DNA from: Bdellovibrionales bacterium
GTDB taxonomy: Bacteria; Bdellovibrionota; UBA2428
DNA length: 64,000 nucleotides
Reading direction: 5' to 3'
Assembly (NCBI GenBank): GCA_018266335.1
Contig: JAFEAR010000101.1
Span: 62,001-126,000 of the forward strand
Part shown: positions 16,107 through 24,999 of the stretch, in pieces
Layout: every line of letters starts with the position of its first letter
Position numbering within the stretch: the first letter of the stretch is position 1
Translations under genes and position numbers: made by a program
The notes under the pieces: model-generated
What the model saw: the letters and a program-made list of their open reading frames with translations, nothing else
Database searches by the model: none
Told to the model about the DNA's origin: nothing

Positions 16107-19058
16107 ATGGCTGCGACTGACCCCAAAGATACGGTGTACAACACCAAAAAACTTTCGAAGTGGTTTGCGATCGCTTCTATTTCGCTTTTGATCATTACGA
16201 TCTGGGCAGTGATTCAGGATTACGATCGTCCCTGGAAGTCTTACGCTCGTCAGAGTCAGCGCATCGCTGCCGCTATTGGCGAACGCAAATTGGTTCAGGC
16301 GCAAAACGCCATGGACAAATCGAAACTAGCGGCCCTTGAAAAACAAATTGCCGAGACCGAAGCTAAAAACGCCGCCCTCGTGAGCGATGCCGACGCCGGC
16401 ATTCAGCATCGTTCGGCGCTGTACTACCGCGCCAACCAGGATTTCCAATTTGCCAAAGGTCGTCTCGATGCCCTCCTCTTCGAACTCGAAGAGAGCCTGA
16501 AACATCGCGAGCCGGGCGCCAAGAAACTCCAAAAAGAGTACAAAGAACTCGCTGCGCAGGTGGATAAACTCAAGCGCCTGGCCGACGAAGCTGAGCGCCA
16601 AAAGAACGCGGCTCTCCAAACGAAAAAAGACATTCTTGCTGATCGTAGCAAAGTCGAAGACTCTATGCTGGCGATGACGCGCGAGCGCGATCGTCTGCGC
16701 AAAGTCATCGATAAGAACGAAGCTAACCTGGCTAACATTCTGCGGAACGCTCCCCTGGTGGACTTCATTTCGCCCACGGTCAAAATCAACCAGGTGGTGT
16801 TGCCGCACCTTAAGGACGATTACTTCTTTAACAAAGTTCCCCGCGTGGACCGTTGTATGACTTGTCACGCAACAATCGACAAAGTGGGCTTCGAAAAATT
16901 CCCGCAGCCCTTTAAGTCGCACCCCAAGCTAGATCTCATGGTGGGCCCGAGTAGCCCGCACCCCGTTGAAAAAGTTGGCTGTACGGTTTGCCACGCGGGC
17001 GCTCCGCAATCCGCAGACTTCACCCTCGCGGCCCACACGCCGCGCAGTGCAGAGCAGGAAACCGAATGGCATAGCAAGTACGGCTACCATCGTAGCCACG
17101 ACATCGGCACGCCCATGCTGCCGCTGCCGATGACCGAAGGTAAGTGCGTGCAGTGTCACGCGCGCCAAATCGAACTCGCTGGTGCGCCTAACTTCAATGC
17201 GGGCATGCGCCTCATTGAACGTTACGGTTGCTACACCTGCCACAAATTCAAGGGGCACTTCGAACAACTTGCGAAGGAACGCAAGCCGGGTCCTACGCTG
17301 CAGCACCTGAGCGGTAAACTCGACCCCAACTGGGTGCGCAAGTGGCTGTGGGAGCCGACCTCTTTCCGGCCCTCTACGCTCATGCCACGCTACTGGAAAA
17401 ACCACAACAACTCCGATCCTGACTCGCTGGCGCGTGGAGTGGTTGAAGTGGATGCTATTTCACATTTCCTCTTTGCGAAGTCGCAAAAATACGAACCGCT
17501 CAAACTCGCTTCGAACATGACCGGCGATGTAGCGCGCGGCAAAGAAATGGTTGGCTCCGTAGGCTGTTTAGGCTGTCACGCGGTAGCGGACTTCCCGCGC
17601 AACAACCCGACCGATCCGAACGTGCTCGGATACAAAGATCCGCGCGTGCCCATGTTCGGTCCTGAACTGAACCAAATGGGTTCCAAGGTGTCGCGCGAGT
17701 GGCTCGTTTCTTGGCTCGCGAATCCCAAACACTACTGGGAAGGCACGGCCATGCCGAGCCTCAAGCTGAGCGAGCAAGAGGTGTCTGACATTGCCGCTTA
17801 CCTGCTCTCCAAACGCAACGAGAAGTTCGAGCAGATTCAGATGCCAACTCCGAACGAAAAAATTCGGGACAAAGTTGTGCTGGGTTACCTAGAGGGCCAA
17901 ATGCCTCCGCGCGATGCCGCGGTTAAATTGGCCTCTATGTCCGTCGACGACAAGAAGCTCTACTTGGGTGAGAAGATGGTCAACCACTACGGTTGCTACG
18001 GCTGCCATGCCATTACGGGCTTCGAGAACGCGCCTAACTTGGGAGCTGAGCTCTCAACCGAAGGCTCTAAGGACGTTTCCAAATTTGCCTTCGAGAACGT
18101 GCAAATCTATGAGCACTCCCGTGCCGACTGGATCTTCACTAAGGTTCGTACACCGCGCATTTGGGATGTGGGTAAAAATCGCGACTTCGAGGGCAAGGCC
18201 CGCATGCCGCAGTTTAATATCAACCACGAGCAAGCGCAGGCCATTGCCTCCATTGTTCTCGGCTACGAAAACAAAAACGTGGACGACGAAGCTGTGCAAA
18301 AAATCGATGGTCGTTTGGAGCAGATCATTGCGGGGCAACGTTTGATTCGCCAGAAGAACTGCATTGGCTGTCACGCTCTAGAGAAGAAAAACGGCGAAAT
18401 CCTTGCGCTCTATCCTGACGATCCCACTATGGGGCCGCCGAACTTGAACACCGAGGGACGTAAAGTACAAACGGATTGGCTGTACTCGTACTTGCTCAAC
18501 CCGAATGTGAACATTCGTCCGTGGCTGAAGATTCGTATGCCCCAATTCCAGATGCCGGCCGAGCACGCTTTGACGCTGACGAAGTACTTTGCTGCTTCGG
18601 ATGGAGCTGTTTATCCCTTCGAACCCAAACCCTTTACGATGCTGAGCTCGAACGATCGTGTTCAGGCCGAAAAACTCATTCAGGCTCAAGGCTGTTTGAC
18701 CTGCCACGCAGTTCGTAAGCCGGGTGAAGATGTGTCGGCCGCAGCGCCGCACTTCCAGAACATCAAGGCCCGTTTGCGCGGACCTTGGGTTGTTGAGTGG
18801 TTGCACGATCCCTCGGCCATCATGCCGGGCACCCGAATGCCCACGCTCTGGCCCTTGGCTGACGACGCGAATCCGAAGGGCCCGCGCATCGCTTCGCCGG
18901 GTTATTTTGGCGACGATGCCGACAAACAGATCGAAGCGATTCGGAACTATTTGTTCACCTATCCGGGTGAGCCCGAGCGCCCAAGTCCCCGTAAAGATTT
19001 GGATGTTTCGGTAGTTCCCGAAGCTACCTCAGCCCAAGCTCCAGCGGCCGCGCGCTAG
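16107..19058 (+). CDS. Membrane-anchored octaheme cytochrome c with coiled coil (bc-complex electron acceptor)
   Basis: 983 residues. The ATG at 16107 follows GAGGAAAG. The layout is a short cytoplasmic N-terminus, one transmembrane helix (about 17-36), a long coiled coil (about 45-215), then eight C-x2-C-H heme motifs with first cysteines at about residues 250, 292, 347, 375, 487, 630, 752 and 863. Several motifs open repeated cytochrome c-like modules ending in W-L...P...M-P, consistent with Met-ligated class I hemes. It sits where cytochrome c1 or f would be encoded and probably takes electrons from the Rieske protein. The C-terminus is Ala/Pro-rich. The order of hemes and the soluble partner are unknown. 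Confidence 0.88.
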   Translation: MAATDPKDTVYNTKKLSKWFAIASISLLIITIWAVIQDYDRPWKSYARQSQRIAAAIGERKLVQAQNAMDKSKLAALEKQIAETEAKNAALVSDADAGIQHRSALYYRANQDFQFAKGRLDALLFELEESLKHREPGAKKLQKEYKELAAQVDKLKRLADEAERQKNAALQTKKDILADRSKVEDSMLAMTRERDRLRKVIDKNEANLANILRNAPLVDFISPTVKINQVVLPHLKDDYFFNKVPRVDRCMTCHATIDKVGFEKFPQPFKSHPKLDLMVGPSSPHPVEKVGCTVCHAGAPQSADFTLAAHTPRSAEQETEWHSKYGYHRSHDIGTPMLPLPMTEGKCVQCHARQIELAGAPNFNAGMRLIERYGCYTCHKFKGHFEQLAKERKPGPTLQHLSGKLDPNWVRKWLWEPTSFRPSTLMPRYWKNHNNSDPDSLARGVVEVDAISHFLFAKSQKYEPLKLASNMTGDVARGKEMVGSVGCLGCHAVADFPRNNPTDPNVLGYKDPRVPMFGPELNQMGSKVSREWLVSWLANPKHYWEGTAMPSLKLSEQEVSDIAAYLLSKRNEKFEQIQMPTPNEKIRDKVVLGYLEGQMPPRDAAVKLASMSVDDKKLYLGEKMVNHYGCYGCHAITGFENAPNLGAELSTEGSKDVSKFAFENVQIYEHSRADWIFTKVRTPRIWDVGKNRDFEGKARMPQFNINHEQAQAIASIVLGYENKNVDDEAVQKIDGRLEQIIAGQRLIRQKNCIGCHALEKKNGEILALYPDDPTMGPPNLNTEGRKVQTDWLYSYLLNPNVNIRPWLKIRMPQFQMPAEHALTLTKYFAASDGAVYPFEPKPFTMLSSNDRVQAEKLIQAQGCLTCHAVRKPGEDVSAAAPHFQNIKARLRGPWVVEWLHDPSAIMPGTRMPTLWPLADDANPKGPRIASPGYFGDDADKQIEAIRNYLFTYPGEPERPSPRKDLDVSVVPEATSAQAPAAAR

Positions 19059-19092
19059 CCGCGCGGCCGGGACCTCGTGCTTTCCGCTTGCG

Positions 19093-19115
19093 TGTGCCCT
19101 GTGAAATAGGGCACA
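19093..19115 (+). promoter_or_regulatory. Stem-loop in the rnc leader
   Basis: TGTGCCCT (19093-19100) pairs perfectly with AGGGCACA (19108-19115) around a 7-base loop, ending 9 bases before the rnc ATG at 19125. No T-run follows, so it is not a simple terminator. In E. coli RNase III cleaves its own leader to limit expression; a similar role here is possible but unproven. Confidence 0.4.
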
Positions 19116-19124
19116 TATGCCCCC

Positions 19125-19949
19125 ATGACTGCAGGCACCCTGGGTGCGCTGGAGCAGGCCCTGGGTTATAAGTTCCGCAAAGCTGACCTTATAACCGAGG
19201 CCCTGACCCACCGATCCCACCATCACGAGTTTGGCGATTCATCCCACAACGAGCGTTTAGAATTCTTAGGCGACGCCGTTATCGACCTCTGCATTACGGA
19301 AACGCTCATGCGTTTGAGTCCGAACACGAGCGAGGGCGATCTCTCCAAGATGCGCTCCCAGTTAGTTTCGGAATCGTCGTTAGCCCGTGCGGCCCGCAAG
19401 CTGGGGCTTGGCTTGGCAGTGCGGCTGGGCCGGGGCGAGGAGCTCTCGGGCGGCCGCGAGCGTGAAGCCCTGCTGGCCGACGTGTTCGAGGCCGTCCTCG
19501 CCGCCGTTTACTTGGATGCTGGACTCGAAGAAGCCCGCCGCGTGATTCTCTCGTGCGTGGATGGGGTTTCGTCCGAGGGGCAACTGAAATCCGAAATCAC
19601 CGAACGTCTCTTGCGCCGCGACTTTAAGAGTCGGTTGCAGGAACTTTGTCAGAGCCACGCCCTCGGCGCACCCTCGTACCGTTGTGTGGAAACGCGTGGT
19701 CCAGACCATAAAAAGCGCTTCGTGATGGCGCTCGTGATTCAGGACCGCGAAGTGCTCCGCTCCGAGGGGGCAACTAAAAAAGAAGCGACGCAAGCAGCGG
19801 CGCAACAGTTACTCGATGACGCGCGCAACGGCGAGAACCTTTGCCCGGCGCTAGAAGCCAAGGGCGTCATTTTTCAAAAATCTCCGAAACGTAAATCGAC
19901 CCCGAAGGCGACCCGACCGGCGCCCCGTCGAGAAGGAAAAACCGTATGA
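19125..19949 (+). CDS. rnc: Ribonuclease III
   Basis: A 274-residue double-strand-specific endoribonuclease that matures rRNA and regulates mRNAs. The catalytic signature N-E-R-L-E-F-L-G-D-A-V lies at about residues 42-52. A double-stranded RNA-binding domain follows (about 165-235). About 35 extra basic residues (K-R-K-S-T-P-K-A-T-R) extend the C-terminus beyond the usual about 225-residue length. The stop overlaps era by 4 bp. Confidence 0.95.
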   Translation: MTAGTLGALEQALGYKFRKADLITEALTHRSHHHEFGDSSHNERLEFLGDAVIDLCITETLMRLSPNTSEGDLSKMRSQLVSESSLARAARKLGLGLAVRLGRGEELSGGREREALLADVFEAVLAAVYLDAGLEEARRVILSCVDGVSSEGQLKSEITERLLRRDFKSRLQELCQSHALGAPSYRCVETRGPDHKKRFVMALVIQDREVLRSEGATKKEATQAAAQQLLDDARNGENLCPALEAKGVIFQKSPKRKSTPKATRPAPRREGKTV

Positions 19950-21037
19950 GTCCCGTAGCCCAAAAAAAGAAGACCGTTAAGAAGCCCGAAAAGAAAAAAC
20001 CGCGCGTCGAAGCGCGCAAGCAGGGCGAGAAGCGGAACACATTTAAATCCGCCACCGTGGCCATTCTCGGCCGCCCGAATGCGGGTAAATCTACGCTCCT
20101 GAATGCGCTGCTCGAAACGCCGCTCAGCGCTACTTCCGATCGTCCGCAAACGACGCGTTCGAACGTGAAGGGCATCGTACAGTTGCACGATGACAAAGGC
20201 GGCTGGACTGGTCAGCTGGTGCTCGTGGATACGCCGGGAGTGAACTTTCAAAAAGGTTTGCTGGAGCGTTCCATGCACATGGCCGTTGAAGGCGCCCTGG
20301 AAGATGTCGACGTCGCTATTTGGGTTGCGGATGCCCGCACCTTCGATCGCGACCTGCGCGATATCGAACAAAAGCGCCGGGGCGAAGACAAAATCGCTGG
20401 CTGGCTGCGCGACATGCTTCAGAACAGCACGCACCCGGGAGCCAAGACCAAATGGATACTTGCGATCTCTAAGTGCGACATGGTCGACAAGCCTTCCTTG
20501 CTCCCGCTTATGGAACGCGCGGCTCTCACCGTGCCCGAATTCTTGCACATCGTTCCCGTGGCTGCGGCCAAGGGGCTCAAGAGCAAAGACTCGAACCTGC
20601 AAGGCCTGCTGAAACTCGTAGAGAGCATCATGCCCGAAGGGCCCGAGCTCTACGATCAAGACGCTTGGACGGATTTGAACCAAAAGCAATTGTTGCAAAA
20701 CCTGGTGCGCGAGGCCGTCTTCCGGAATAGCCGCAAAGAAGTTCCCTACGAAACTGACTGTAGCGTGGAACGCTTTATCGACGCCGTCGAAGAAGATGGC
20801 AAAGTTAAGCGCCGGCCCGAAGCCGACGCTGTGATTTGGGTTTCGCGCACTAGCTTGAAACCCATCATGGTGGGCAAGGGCGGCTCGCGCATTCGCGACA
20901 TCGGTATTCAAGTGCGCGAACGTTACAAGGACGTTACGGGCGACGATCTCATTCTGCGGATGTTCGTTAAGGTTGTTGAGAAATGGTCTACCCGCCCGGC
21001 GGCACTACAGGAGTTAGGCTACAGCCTTTCGGAGTAA
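19946..21037 (+). CDS. era: GTPase Era
   Basis: A 363-residue GTPase that binds 16S rRNA in 30S maturation. It has a G1 motif G-R-P-N-A-G-K-S-T, G3 D-T-P-G, a G4-type S-K-C-D and a C-terminal KH domain around V-G-K-G-G-S-R-I. E. coli Era is 301 residues; the difference is partly a lysine-rich N-terminal extension of about 35 residues and a longer region near G4. SD AAGGAAAAA. It sits in the order rnc-era-der. Confidence 0.95.
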   Translation: MSPVAQKKKTVKKPEKKKPRVEARKQGEKRNTFKSATVAILGRPNAGKSTLLNALLETPLSATSDRPQTTRSNVKGIVQLHDDKGGWTGQLVLVDTPGVNFQKGLLERSMHMAVEGALEDVDVAIWVADARTFDRDLRDIEQKRRGEDKIAGWLRDMLQNSTHPGAKTKWILAISKCDMVDKPSLLPLMERAALTVPEFLHIVPVAAAKGLKSKDSNLQGLLKLVESIMPEGPELYDQDAWTDLNQKQLLQNLVREAVFRNSRKEVPYETDCSVERFIDAVEEDGKVKRRPEADAVIWVSRTSLKPIMVGKGGSRIRDIGIQVRERYKDVTGDDLILRMFVKVVEKWSTRPAALQELGYSLSE

Positions 21038-21040
21038 GTC

Positions 21041-22420
21041 ATGACTGAAGCTACTAAACCGCGCAGCATCGTTCTCGTTGGACCCACGAACGTGGGCAAG
21101 TCGACGTTGTTCAATAAACTCACTCACACGCGCGCCGCGATCGTTTGCGATCGTCCCGGTGTGACCATTGACCGCCATGAATTAACGGTGAAGAACTCAC
21201 CCGTTGGTCTCGTACGCATCGTGGACACGGGCGGTGTGGGGCTCTCCCTCAAGGAGCACCCCATTGGTCGCGAAATTGAACGGGCCGCGGCCGAAGCCGT
21301 GCAGGAAGCCGATTTGATTTTGTTCGTAGTCGACGGCACGCAGGATGCGGGCATCGAGGAATTCGAAGTCGCCACCTGGCTGCGCAAGCAGAAGAAGATC
21401 GACAACAAGGCCATCTGGATTATTGCGAACAAGAGCGATGCGCGCCGTTTCAGCGAAAGTTCCTACCACGCGCTGGGCTTTGATCGCGTGCTCGCGGTCT
21501 CCGCCGAGCACGGTCACGGCACGCCAGAACTCTGGGAACAAATTGATGCCTTCTTCGGTGGTCACGAGGAAGTGCCCGAAGAAGCTCCGGTGCCCCGGCA
21601 AGAACGCTTGCCCGCCATTGTCGTGTTGGGGCGTCCGAACGTGGGCAAATCCACACTCCTCAACACGATCATTGGCAAAGAACGTCATGTGGTTTCGGAA
21701 ACTGCGGGAACCACGCGCGATGTGATTGAAAGTCGTTTTGTTCGCCACGGCATGGAATGGCGTTTGCTGGATACGGCGGGCGTTCGTCGCCCCGGTCGTT
21801 TAGAGCGTGACGTGGAGTGGGTGGCCCGCCAAAAACTCGAAGACGCGGCCCGCACGGCCTCGCTAGCTTTGCTCGTGATTGATTCCACCGAAGGCGTGAC
21901 CGATTTAGATGCCGCGATTGCCGGCATGGCGCAGGACTTCGGTCTGAGTTTGGTGCTCGTGTTCAACAAGTGGGACCGCATGAAGGGCGATGAGCTGCAT
22001 GACCAACTCATGAAGCTCGAGCGCACTAAAGATCTCAAAATGGATTTCTTGCACTGGTGTCCGGTGGTTCGCTTGTCGGGCCTTACGGGCAAGGGTTTGT
22101 CGGAGCTCATGAAAACGATCGACAGCGTGCTAGAAGGGCGCACGACGCGCGTGCAGACCTCCATGTTGAACCGTCTTTTCGAAGCAAAACTGCGGCACCA
22201 CTCGCACCCCTCGGGGCAGGGTGGGAAGCCGGCTAAGTTTTACTACTTGGCCCAATTTAAGGATTCTCCCCCTGAATTTGCGTTGTTCTCGAACATGCAG
22301 GCTTCGAACATTCACTTTTCCTACAAGCGTTACCTTATGAACTGCTTGCGGGAAGAGTTTGGCTTTAAGGGCACGCCTATTCGTTTGCACTTCAAGACCT
22401 CGCGCAAACCGGCTCCGTAA
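21041..22420 (+). CDS. der: GTPase Der (EngA), tandem G domains
   Basis: A 459-residue GTPase of 50S assembly. Two G domains are visible. The first has G-P-T-N-V-G-K-S-T-L, D-T-G-G and N-K-S-D; the second has G-R-P-N-V-G-K-S-T-L, D-T-A-G and N-K-W-D. A KH-like C-terminal domain follows. The first P-loop has T instead of the more usual R-P in its lead-in, which is unlikely to matter. Three bases separate it from era, with GGAG before the ATG. Confidence 0.96.
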   Translation: MTEATKPRSIVLVGPTNVGKSTLFNKLTHTRAAIVCDRPGVTIDRHELTVKNSPVGLVRIVDTGGVGLSLKEHPIGREIERAAAEAVQEADLILFVVDGTQDAGIEEFEVATWLRKQKKIDNKAIWIIANKSDARRFSESSYHALGFDRVLAVSAEHGHGTPELWEQIDAFFGGHEEVPEEAPVPRQERLPAIVVLGRPNVGKSTLLNTIIGKERHVVSETAGTTRDVIESRFVRHGMEWRLLDTAGVRRPGRLERDVEWVARQKLEDAARTASLALLVIDSTEGVTDLDAAIAGMAQDFGLSLVLVFNKWDRMKGDELHDQLMKLERTKDLKMDFLHWCPVVRLSGLTGKGLSELMKTIDSVLEGRTTRVQTSMLNRLFEAKLRHHSHPSGQGGKPAKFYYLAQFKDSPPEFALFSNMQASNIHFSYKRYLMNCLREEFGFKGTPIRLHFKTSRKPAP

Positions 22421-22437
22421 TTTAAACTGTCGCTCAC

Positions 22438-23775
22438 GTGAGAGGAACGAAGGCTAATTCTTGGAGTTTAGCGAGGCCGAGCCACCTTGTGTTCCTTGGG
22501 TTAGGTACTGCCGTGGGGATGGGCAACTTTTTGTTGCTGCCTTCGGCCGTGCTTTACGAAGGTGGTTTGCGGGTTCTCCTGCTTCACGTGCTAAGCTTGC
22601 TCTTGCTGGGCGCTCCCCTCGTGGTGGCCGAAATGCTGTGGGGCCGCTGGTTGCAGCGTTCGTATTCTCGATCCTTCCGCGCCGTTATTCCCTGGCTCTC
22701 GTGGGCGCCCATGCTGGGTGTGGGGGCGTGCATGCTCATTGCTCCTGGGTACTTTGTGGCTCTTGGCCGCCTTTGCATGTTTGGCCTCGAGGTGCTTGCG
22801 CGCGGAGGTTATCCGGGCCCCACCTTACGTAGTCATGTGGACACTTCGTCGCTGTGGTCCTTTGCGGGGGCAGCTTTGGTCGTTACCTTGGCTGCCCTGA
22901 TTTCGCTGGGCACCTCTCGTCGTCTCGTGGCGAGCGCACGATTGCTGCTGGGTTTTGCGCTGCCAGCTTGGTTGTTCCTTAGCATTTGGACTCTCAGTAC
23001 TTGGGGCAATCAGGGGTTGCTAAAAATTCTCTACTGGGGCGCGCAACCGCTCTCGCTGGACGTTGCGCTCAAGGTCGCCAGCTTTAGTCTGTTTAGTTTG
23101 TCAGCTGGTTTTGGAGTGCTTTACACGTACGTCTATTATGCCTCTCAGGTGCCCGCGCACGGCGGCGAGGATTTTTGGCGTCGCCAAGGATCCCTCGTGA
23201 AGGTGGTGGGTTGGGTGGTAGCCGGCGATTTGTTTGCATCGCTTGCAAGCTTAGTGATTGTTTCGCCCTATGGAATTACTTCGGCCGGAAAAAATTTCGA
23301 GGTGCGCAGTTCTTTGGTGCTCATGCTCGATTGGGTGCCAGAAATTTTAATTTCTGCGCAGGGTGGGGGGGCCTTGGTGCTCCTACATTTACTTGCGCTT
23401 ATGGCGGCGGGGTTGGCCGCCGCTATTTCCCTTTTCGAGTGGGCTAGCTTTCAGCTGGAATCCGATTTTCACTGGAATCGGCGACGGGCTGTGCTCAATA
23501 CGTGGATTTTAGCGCTCTGTTTGTCAGCCTTGCCGCTCCTCCCCAAATTGGGAGCAGAAATGGAGCACTGGGGGTCTGACTGGTTCTTGCCGTTATCCGC
23601 ACTCGTGATTAGCTGGGTCGTAGGTTGGAAAATGCCCGTCCGCGCCCAAAGACAAATCTTCGGACGCGGACTGCTGCTGGATAACTGGTTCCGGCTGTGG
23701 CGTTTTAGCATTCGCTACTTGACGCCCTGTTTTTTACTTTACCTGATGTTTCGGCGCGCATTCGCCGCCGGATAA
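22438..23775 (+). CDS. Neurotransmitter:sodium symporter (NSS)-like membrane protein
   Basis: 445 residues with about 11-12 hydrophobic segments. The start of TM1 reads G-L-G-T-A-V-G-M-G-N-F, close to the NSS signature, and the following E-G-G and G-A-P-L-V-V-A-E-M-x-W-G-R match the TM2 region of bacterial LeuT/SNF-type transporters. Divergence elsewhere leaves the substrate (amino acid or other) and sodium coupling undecided. The GTG start is 17 bp after der. It converges with the next gene with a 2-bp gap. Confidence 0.7.
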   Translation: MRGTKANSWSLARPSHLVFLGLGTAVGMGNFLLLPSAVLYEGGLRVLLLHVLSLLLLGAPLVVAEMLWGRWLQRSYSRSFRAVIPWLSWAPMLGVGACMLIAPGYFVALGRLCMFGLEVLARGGYPGPTLRSHVDTSSLWSFAGAALVVTLAALISLGTSRRLVASARLLLGFALPAWLFLSIWTLSTWGNQGLLKILYWGAQPLSLDVALKVASFSLFSLSAGFGVLYTYVYYASQVPAHGGEDFWRRQGSLVKVVGWVVAGDLFASLASLVIVSPYGITSAGKNFEVRSSLVLMLDWVPEILISAQGGGALVLLHLLALMAAGLAAAISLFEWASFQLESDFHWNRRRAVLNTWILALCLSALPLLPKLGAEMEHWGSDWFLPLSALVISWVVGWKMPVRAQRQIFGRGLLLDNWFRLWRFSIRYLTPCFLLYLMFRRAFAAG

Positions 23776-23777
23776 AT

Positions 23778-24209
23778 TCAATTCACTTTGTGGAGATCAG
23801 AGCAAACGGTCGTTAGGCTGTTGGTTGGATAATCATCGTCTTGATTAACGACGGTGAATTCCACGGGACCCGCCTTGCCGGGCGTGTGTGACACTTTCAG
23901 TCGCACTGCTTGGGAGCTAGTTGAGGTTCCGGCAACTCCGGTGAGCATGCCTTCTTCCGGCGTGACCGTGTTTTTGAGGGTGTCGATTTGCGGCAAGTGC
24001 TGCAGCACGTAGTTGTTAATACCAACCATCACGCTCACGCGCTCGTTGAGCGGGTGGTGATAGTTGTACTCAAAGTTAATTTCTTTAATGGCAATGCGAC
24101 ATTCGAGACCGAAGTTGTCTTTACCTTGGTAAGTGCCTAGGTCGAGGTGCGCATGGGCTGTGGCGGCGAGGCCGAAGGTGCTAAGAATGCTAAAAATTTT
24201 TGTCTTCAT
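23778..24209 (-). CDS. Small secreted protein of unknown function
   Basis: 143 residues with a Sec signal peptide (M-K-T-K-I-F-S...A-T-A-H-A, cleavage about residue 20). The mature part of about 120 residues appears all-beta, with two cysteines (about 37 and 137) that could form one disulfide. No family recognised. It follows the SGNH hydrolase gene by 16 bp on the same strand, so the two may be co-expressed. Confidence 0.65.
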   Translation of the reverse strand: MKTKIFSILSTFGLAATAHAHLDLGTYQGKDNFGLECRIAIKEINFEYNYHHPLNERVSVMVGINNYVLQHLPQIDTLKNTVTPEEGMLTGVAGTSTSSQAVRLKVSHTPGKAGPVEFTVVNQDDDYPTNSLTTVCSDLHKVN

Positions 24210-24225
24210 GAGACTGGTTATAGCA

Positions 24226-24975
24226 CTACTGAATCATTTGATTGAAGTGGTCCTGTATGGCATTGGCCCAAACTTCATAACCCGCGGCGTTGGGATGCAA
24301 GGCGTCGGGTAGGAGATCTATTTTAATACGGCCTTCTTCGTCGACGAATTCATCGCCGATATCGAGGAAGCGCACCTTTTGGCCATCGCCCAAATAGGCC
24401 AGTCGATCGTTCACCGCGTAAATGCGCTGCCGGAACACGGCCGTTTGTTTGTCTTTGGGGTCGGCACCGCGCGGGAAGATTCCGAGCAGGAGAATTTTGG
24501 TCTGCGGAAGTTTGCCGCGAATGGCGCCCACAACTTTGCTCACGCCGGCGAAAATATCTTCGGGCTTGCGATCAATGTTGTTCGTACCGATGAGCAGCAC
24601 GACCAACTTGGGCCGCACCACGTCGAGTTCGCCGTGCTCAATGCGCCAGAGCACGTGCTGCGTTTGATCTCCGGCAATGCCAAAGTTTGCGGGCGAATAG
24701 GAACCGTAACGTTCGTGCCACAGATCGGGCACCGTGCGCCAGCCTTCCGTGATGGAATCGCCAATAAAGAGCACGCCAATCTTTTCCTTCTTTCCTTGTT
24801 CCAGAAAGGACGCATGCATTTGCAAAAAGCGGGGATCAACCTCGCCGTCGGGCCCCAGGCGCGGCGCTGCAACGTCGGGCACTTGTTTAGGCATACCAGC
24901 CGGTTTGCGCTTGGGTGCGGCGTGTGCCGCAGAAGCAACGATAACGAGAGTGGCTAGGGCTAGACGTGCGTTCAT
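24226..24975 (-). CDS. Secreted SGNH/GDSL-family hydrolase
   Basis: 249 residues with a signal peptide (cleavage about residue 19-20). Block I F-I-G-D-S-I-T-E-G-W carries Ser74, block II Gly is in F-G-I-A-G-D, block III is G-T-N-N-I, and block V D-A-L-H-P-N gives Asp224/His227. It resembles platelet-activating-factor acetylhydrolase-like esterases that deacetylate glycans or lipids. Its ATG is only 24 bp from that of the divergent PIG-L deacetylase gene, hinting at joint action on an acetylated glycan; that link is inference. Confidence 0.85.
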   Translation of the reverse strand: MNARLALATLVIVASAAHAAPKRKPAGMPKQVPDVAAPRLGPDGEVDPRFLQMHASFLEQGKKEKIGVLFIGDSITEGWRTVPDLWHERYGSYSPANFGIAGDQTQHVLWRIEHGELDVVRPKLVVLLIGTNNIDRKPEDIFAGVSKVVGAIRGKLPQTKILLLGIFPRGADPKDKQTAVFRQRIYAVNDRLAYLGDGQKVRFLDIGDEFVDEEGRIKIDLLPDALHPNAAGYEVWANAIQDHFNQMIQ

Positions 24976-24985
24976 AGCGATATGG

Positions 24986-24992
24986 TATCATA
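24986..24992. promoter_or_regulatory. Overlapping -10-like elements of a divergent gene pair
   Basis: TATCATA here reads TATCAT on the plus strand (24986-24991) and TATGAT on the minus strand (24992-24987), each a good -10 match. The two start codons are at 24975 and 25000, and neither has an SD. Clear -35 elements are lacking on both sides. Confidence 0.35.
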
Positions 24993-24999
24993 GACGCAC

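Noticed and set aside
19874..20911. A 345-codon open frame on the minus strand opposite era
   Set aside because: The plus strand is an unambiguous Era GTPase; the antisense product shows no recognisable family.
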